This document shows positions 7,895 through 10,905 of a stretch of 10,905 nt of DNA, in pieces. Under the pieces are notes generated by a model. The model was given only the letters and a program-made list of their open reading frames with translations, searched no databases and was not told where the DNA came from. A program made the position numbers and the translations under genes. The DNA is from Tubulinosema ratisbonensis (taxonomy: Eukaryota; Microsporidia; Tubulinosematidae): assembly GCA_004000155.1 (NCBI GenBank), contig RCSS01000474.1:6768-17672 (forward strand), in the 5' to 3' direction. Positions within the stretch are counted from its first letter, which is position 1. Each line of letters opens with the position of its first letter.

Positions 7895-7897
7895 GGG
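7895..7897 (-). promoter_or_regulatory. CCC start-site motif directly before the La gene start
   Basis: On the minus strand CCC occupies -3 to -1 (ATAACCCATGGG). It is the tightest of the three examples in this window. Confidence 0.5.
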
Positions 7898-7988
7898 TTA
7901 TTTTTGCAGATAAAATTAAAATTAAATTAATTTTTAATATTTTTATATTTGTTTATAATATTATTTAAATATATAATTAATTCATTTT

Positions 7989-8052
7989 TAATATTTATAA
8001 ATTAATTTTTATAACAAATTAAAAACTCTCTAAAATTAATTTATAAATATTA
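7989..8052. repeat. Perfect 21-bp inverted repeat with 22-base loop
   Basis: Arms at 7989-8009 and 8032-8052 are exact reverse complements, separated by 22 bases. All arm bases are A or T, so chance is a real alternative in this composition. It lies in the 224-bp spacer downstream of the NTO1-like stop (8119) and upstream of the La start (7894), both on the minus strand. It could form a 3'-end hairpin of the first transcript or lie in the 5' region of the second. The rest of this spacer (7895-8118) is AT-only spacer with no gene. Confidence 0.6.
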
Positions 8053-8118
8053 TTTAAAATTACTTTATAAATTTTTTTTAACTTAATTTATAATGTTTTT
8101 TTTATTATTTTATAAAAT

Positions 8119-9291
8119 TTAATTATTTTTTCGTTTTTTCAGCCAATCTTGCAAATCCAAACAATTACTAAAAAATTGTAATTCAGGAATAAAACTATTA
8201 AAATTAAAAAAATGTTTTTTCTGCCAGTACTTACAAACCAACAGAACAATCTCTTTATTTTTACATAAAAATTCTACTTCTAAGCATACTCTATCAAACA
8301 TTTCTTGGGTGCATACAGGTTTAATTTCTGTAAAATCAAATATTTTGGAATATTCTGGTTTATGCAACTTAAAATTTTTTCTTATTTTTGGCTGTTTTTT
8401 TAGTTTTTTATAACTTAACAAATTATACCCGTAAAAGTCTTCTATCTGCCAAAATTCTGGTGGTTTGTTTGGGGAATGGGTGTCACAATAAGAAATTAAA
8501 TTTGATTGGTCAAAATAAAAAGACTCATTTTCTATGCCACAAGTCACATGGTATTTTTTAGTGCATAAATAAAAGGAACATTTTATAAGAGCATGGCTTA
8601 AATTTTTACAAAGGACACATTTTTCTTTTGGTTGTGCATAAAAATCATTTTCATATTCTATTGGTTCTAAAAACACATTGTTTCTAAAAAATAAGTTAGG
8701 ATTGTAAATTGTACAAAGAATATGGCCATAATTGCCAGAAATAGTTTCTTTTAATGCACCATTTTTGTTAGGACAAAATTCACATTTTACATTCTTTTTA
8801 CCTAAAAATAAACATTTCCTGCACAGCCAGAACCCTTCTGGTATCAAAGGAACACCATAACATTCTTGATGCACGCATAAATTACATCCATCACAATAAA
8901 GTAAGTCATTTTCAGAGGAATATGAGCTTAAAGCACAAATATCACAGAAATAACTGGTTAGTTTGAAAGATTGTTCTACTTTTTTCATTTCAGTTTCCAA
9001 AAAAGAGTACCATTCTTTCTCTAACCTGTCAAAAATCAACTCAAATAAATTTACAGGTATTTTTACATCCAAATTATTTAAAAATAGTAAATCTTGAGAA
9101 TCAACATCATATAGAAGACAGTCTAACAAATTTCTTTTGGAATTTTCTTTAATTTTTTTATTAAAATTACCTCTTACTGGTAAATCAAGATTATCAATCT
9201 GTTTATTTTGTTTTTTTATGATTAATTCCTTTTTTATATCCAAATTTTTGTAAATTTGTGAATATTTCTTTTCATCTCTCGGTTTTTCCAT
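8119..9291 (-). CDS. NTO1: Nto1/BRPF/Jade-family chromatin reader (PHD-zinc knuckle-ePHD), minimal form
   Basis: Proteins of this family are scaffolds of MYST histone acetyltransferase complexes (NuA3 in yeast; MOZ/MORF or HBO1 in animals); their PZP module binds the histone H3 tail and DNA. The 390-aa product has an EPL1-like segment (YDVDSQDLLFLNNLD, 61-75; LFDRLEKEWY-like, 86-95). A C4HC3 PHD finger follows (C116, C119, C133, C136, H141, C144, C157, C160), then a zinc knuckle (C170, C173, H190, C193) and an extended PHD (C225, C228, C238, C243, H248, C251, C269, H272). All zinc ligands are present. A C-terminal helix with CKYWQKKH (353-360) matches the family's KYW-x-x-KR box. The bromodomain and PWWP of BRPF and the long ends of yeast Nto1 (about 750 aa) are missing, typical of reduced genomes. 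The start at 9291 has no CCC but an A-run; it stands 40 bp from the divergent membrane-protein gene. Confidence 0.93.
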   Translation of the reverse strand: MEKPRDEKKYSQIYKNLDIKKELIIKKQNKQIDNLDLPVRGNFNKKIKENSKRNLLDCLLYDVDSQDLLFLNNLDVKIPVNLFELIFDRLEKEWYSFLETEMKKVEQSFKLTSYFCDICALSSYSSENDLLYCDGCNLCVHQECYGVPLIPEGFWLCRKCLFLGKKNVKCEFCPNKNGALKETISGNYGHILCTIYNPNLFFRNNVFLEPIEYENDFYAQPKEKCVLCKNLSHALIKCSFYLCTKKYHVTCGIENESFYFDQSNLISYCDTHSPNKPPEFWQIEDFYGYNLLSYKKLKKQPKIRKNFKLHKPEYSKIFDFTEIKPVCTQEMFDRVCLEVEFLCKNKEIVLLVCKYWQKKHFFNFNSFIPELQFFSNCLDLQDWLKKRKNN

Positions 9292-9331
9292 TTTTTTAAA
9301 AAAATATTTTATTTTAAATAAATTTGTTTAC

Positions 9332-9761
9332 ATGCATAAACTAACACTAATAAAATTAGTAACATCGATTACTTTACAAGCATTGATTTCAGTCTTTGCT
9401 TATAAATTTGTTTATCAATACAACACTCTTACAGTCTTAACAGGGATATTTTGTTTAGGTGCACTGTTAAGATTAAGAAAAATGAAAAATAGAATTTTAA
9501 AGACAGGTCAAAAAGNTNNNNANNNANNTANNNAGNNTTATNTTTNNCNGNAAGGATTNNTTNNNCTGTANNANTNNTNNNTCTTNTAANNAANGTNNNT
9601 NNAANNAANTGTTNNTNANGTGCCACTAANACTGTNNTTCATGTGCCACTAACACTGTGTTAGGGATTGTCGGTGCTGGTATTTTATTGTTTTACTATTT
9701 TTGTGTATGGGTTTTCTTTACTTATTGTGATTACAAAGAATATGAAAAATCGGTTGAATAA
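9332..9761 (+). CDS. Small multi-span membrane protein, middle obscured by ambiguous bases
   Basis: The readable 5' part (9332-9514) encodes MHKLTLIKLVTSITLQALIS and onward: a hydrophobic helix (about 5-25), a Tyr-rich turn, a second hydrophobic stretch (VLTGIFCLGALL, about 35-46) and a basic loop (RLRKMKNRILKTGQK). The readable 3' part, in another nominal frame and ending with TAA at 9759-9761, encodes a hydrophobic helix (GIVGAGILLFYYFCVW) and an acidic tail ending DYKEYEKSVE. The two parts are probably one gene whose frame is lost in the N tract (about 9516-9637), but two adjacent small genes cannot be excluded. I do not recognise the family. A small two-helix ER or V-ATPase assembly factor such as Vma21 is one weak possibility. 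The start follows TTTGTTTAC, similar to the TTTGTTTGT before the lectin-like gene. Confidence 0.6.
9516..9637. other. Low-quality tract with clustered ambiguous bases
   Basis: About half of the bases are N. Frame and length cannot be trusted across it, so the membrane-protein gene is unresolved here. The presence of repeats at its right end suggests that read misalignment at a tandem repeat caused the ambiguity. Confidence 0.85.
9620..9658. repeat. Direct repeat, 16 bp copies at 23-bp spacing
   Basis: GTGCCACTAACACTGT at 9643-9658 is repeated at 9620-9635, with one N in that copy. Further left, 9608-9620 is compatible with the same 23-bp period at every readable base, so a third partial copy is possible. 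A period of 23 is not a multiple of 3, so either the repeat is an assembly artefact or it shifts the frame of the overlapping membrane-protein gene. Confidence 0.55.
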
Positions 9762-9860
9762 AATGTAAAAAAAAAATAATATTTTTAAAAATTATTTTTT
9801 TTTGAGAATAAAATAATTTTTTTTAATTATGTTTTTTAAATTTATATTAAATTTTTAAGC

Positions 9861-10905
9861 ATGAAACAAGACTTATTTTATAAAAAATGTGCTTTGTTGT
9901 TAAAAAAAGTGTTGACTAAAAGAATGACACTAAAGAATGCTTGTTACTCAACTAACAATCCTAAACAATACTTTGCTGTCATAAAGAATACACTTGACAA
10001 CATACAAATGATAGAACAGGTGTACAACCAATTAAAGCATAAAAAAGAGAATGAAAAATATATAAGTTTTATCAAAATTTATGAGATTTTGTCAAAAAAT
10101 TACAAACAAAATGACAAATTTTTTAAGGAGATACAAATTTTTGTAAAAAATTTAAATTTAAAAAAGAAAGAAGAATGCATAAAATACTTTAGAATCAACA
10201 ATCTCAAAAAAGAAAATATTTCTTTTAGTTTTGAAGAGACTGACATCAAAAATGTTTATAAAACAAAAGAAATTTTAGATTACAAACTTATAAATGAAGG
10301 TAANATTATTGTACAAAATTATTCTTCATGCTTGCCAGCTCAGATTTTAAATCCACCAGAAGGATCGACTGTTTTGGATGTATGTGCAGCACCAGGTAAT
10401 AAAACATTACATTTAGCACAGATTATGAACAACACAGGCAAAGTTTATGCAATAGAAAAGGATTGTAAAAGATTTTTAATTTTAGAAAAATTAGTAAAAA
10501 GAAGTGGTTTTACAAATATTACAACAATACAAGGAGACTGTTTAAATGTTGATACTTCACTTTTTAAAGATGTTAAGTATGTTTTGGTGGATCCATCTTG
10601 TTCTGGTTCAGGGTTACATTCAATTTATTCTAAAAATGAAGAAAGAGTAAAAAATTTACAAAATTTTCAGTTTGCTGTCATAAATCATTTTTTAAAAATT
10701 GATTCAGTAAATAAATTAGTTTATTCTACTTGTTCAGAACACGAAGAAGAGAATGAAGAAGTAGTAAAATTAGTTTTAGAAAATAATTTTGATTTTGAAT
10801 TAGAAAAAATTACAGGGTATAATTTAGGAAGAGGAAATTCTNNTTATNNNTNNANNNANAAANNAANAANAGTNNANNNNAATGAAGGAATGANNNNATT
10901 GANTG
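9861..10905 (+). CDS. RCM1: NSUN5/Rcm1-type large-subunit rRNA cytosine-C5 methyltransferase (3' end cut by window edge)
   Basis: The open frame runs from the ATG at 9861 to the right edge, about 348 codons, and is partial. Enzymes of this family use S-adenosylmethionine to methylate one cytosine in 25S/28S rRNA in the nucleolus. The N-terminal helical region contains LKNACYSTNNPKQYFAVI, which matches the family's start. The catalytic Rossmann fold begins at YSSCLPAQILNPPEG and shows motif I DVCAAPGNKT (173-182), the SAM-binding acidic VYAIEKD strand, motif IV DPSCSGSG (244-251, Cys247) and motif VI STCS (Cys291), followed by EEENEE. In RNA m5C enzymes the motif VI Cys attacks the base and the motif IV Cys helps release the product; both are present. 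The form DPSCSGSG rather than DxPCSGxG points to NSUN5/Rcm1 rather than NOP2 or Trm4. Yeast Rcm1 is 490 aa; here the N-terminus is short. The last 60 bases are full of Ns. Confidence 0.93.
   Translation, partial: MKQDLFYKKCALLLKKVLTKRMTLKNACYSTNNPKQYFAVIKNTLDNIQMIEQVYNQLKHKKENEKYISFIKIYEILSKNYKQNDKFFKEIQIFVKNLNLKKKEECIKYFRINNLKKENISFSFEETDIKNVYKTKEILDYKLINEGXIIVQNYSSCLPAQILNPPEGSTVLDVCAAPGNKTLHLAQIMNNTGKVYAIEKDCKRFLILEKLVKRSGFTNITTIQGDCLNVDTSLFKDVKYVLVDPSCSGSGLHSIYSKNEERVKNLQNFQFAVINHFLKIDSVNKLVYSTCSEHEEENEEVVKLVLENNFDFELEKITGYNLGRGNSXYXXXXKXXXXXXNEGMXXLX

Noticed and set aside
1..10905. tRNA, rRNA, CRISPR or bacterial-type operon signals
   Set aside because: No T-loop-like GGTTCRA context with a foldable arm, no rRNA motif and no regularly spaced repeat array was seen on either strand.

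Overview
The window looks like a compact, very AT-rich eukaryotic genome, most probably a microsporidian. The evidence is: (i) clearly eukaryotic proteins (the nucleolar GTPase Nog2, La, an Nto1/BRPF-type PZP-domain protein, an ER-Golgi L-type lectin, an NSUN5/Rcm1-type rRNA methyltransferase); (ii) all of these are intronless and mostly shorter than their yeast or human relatives; (iii) several genes lie 40-100 bp apart; (iv) a CCC triplet sits within 7 nt upstream of three start codons, a start-site signal described for Microsporidia. The genus cannot be told from the sequence. Single Ns, N clusters and N-rich ends at both edges suggest a complete low-coverage draft contig, so some frame breaks may be sequencing errors.

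Layout from left to right. 3-80 (+) is the unidentified C-terminal tail of a gene entering from the left. 212-1458 (-) is NOG2/NUG2, a circularly permuted GTPase; its 5' end is shifted in frame by a low-quality stretch at 1424-1433. 1534-2721 (-) is an ERGIC-53/Emp47-like lectin-fold cargo receptor that seems to lack the sugar-binding Asp. A 98-bp divergent spacer separates it from 2820-5129 (+), a 769-aa Ser/Thr/Asn/Lys-rich orphan with an N-terminal hydrophobic segment and a small Cys cluster. An AT-only-like spacer follows. 5423-6113 (-) is a small predicted secreted orphan split by a frameshift.

The longest gene-poor stretch is 6114-7030. It holds a less AT-rich island with a perfect 11-bp-arm palindrome. 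7031-7894 (-) encodes La (La motif, RRM and a divergent third domain that resembles an xRRM). A 224-bp spacer with a perfect 21-bp inverted repeat separates it from 8119-9291 (-), a minimal Nto1-like chromatin reader. Only 40 bp away, 9332-9761 (+) encodes a small membrane protein broken by a tract of Ns with 23-bp-spaced repeats. 9861-10905 (+) is an NSUN5/Rcm1-type rRNA cytosine-5 methyltransferase that runs off the right edge.

Three genes concern RNA or ribosome assembly (Nog2 in pre-60S maturation, NSUN5/Rcm1 in large-subunit rRNA methylation, La in RNA polymerase III transcript maturation). Two or three concern the secretory pathway or secreted products. Orientation is mixed and there is no sign of an operon. 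I see no convincing new defence or mobile system. The most unusual items are the sugar-site-deficient lectin, the two lineage-specific secreted orphans and the palindromes in the spacers.
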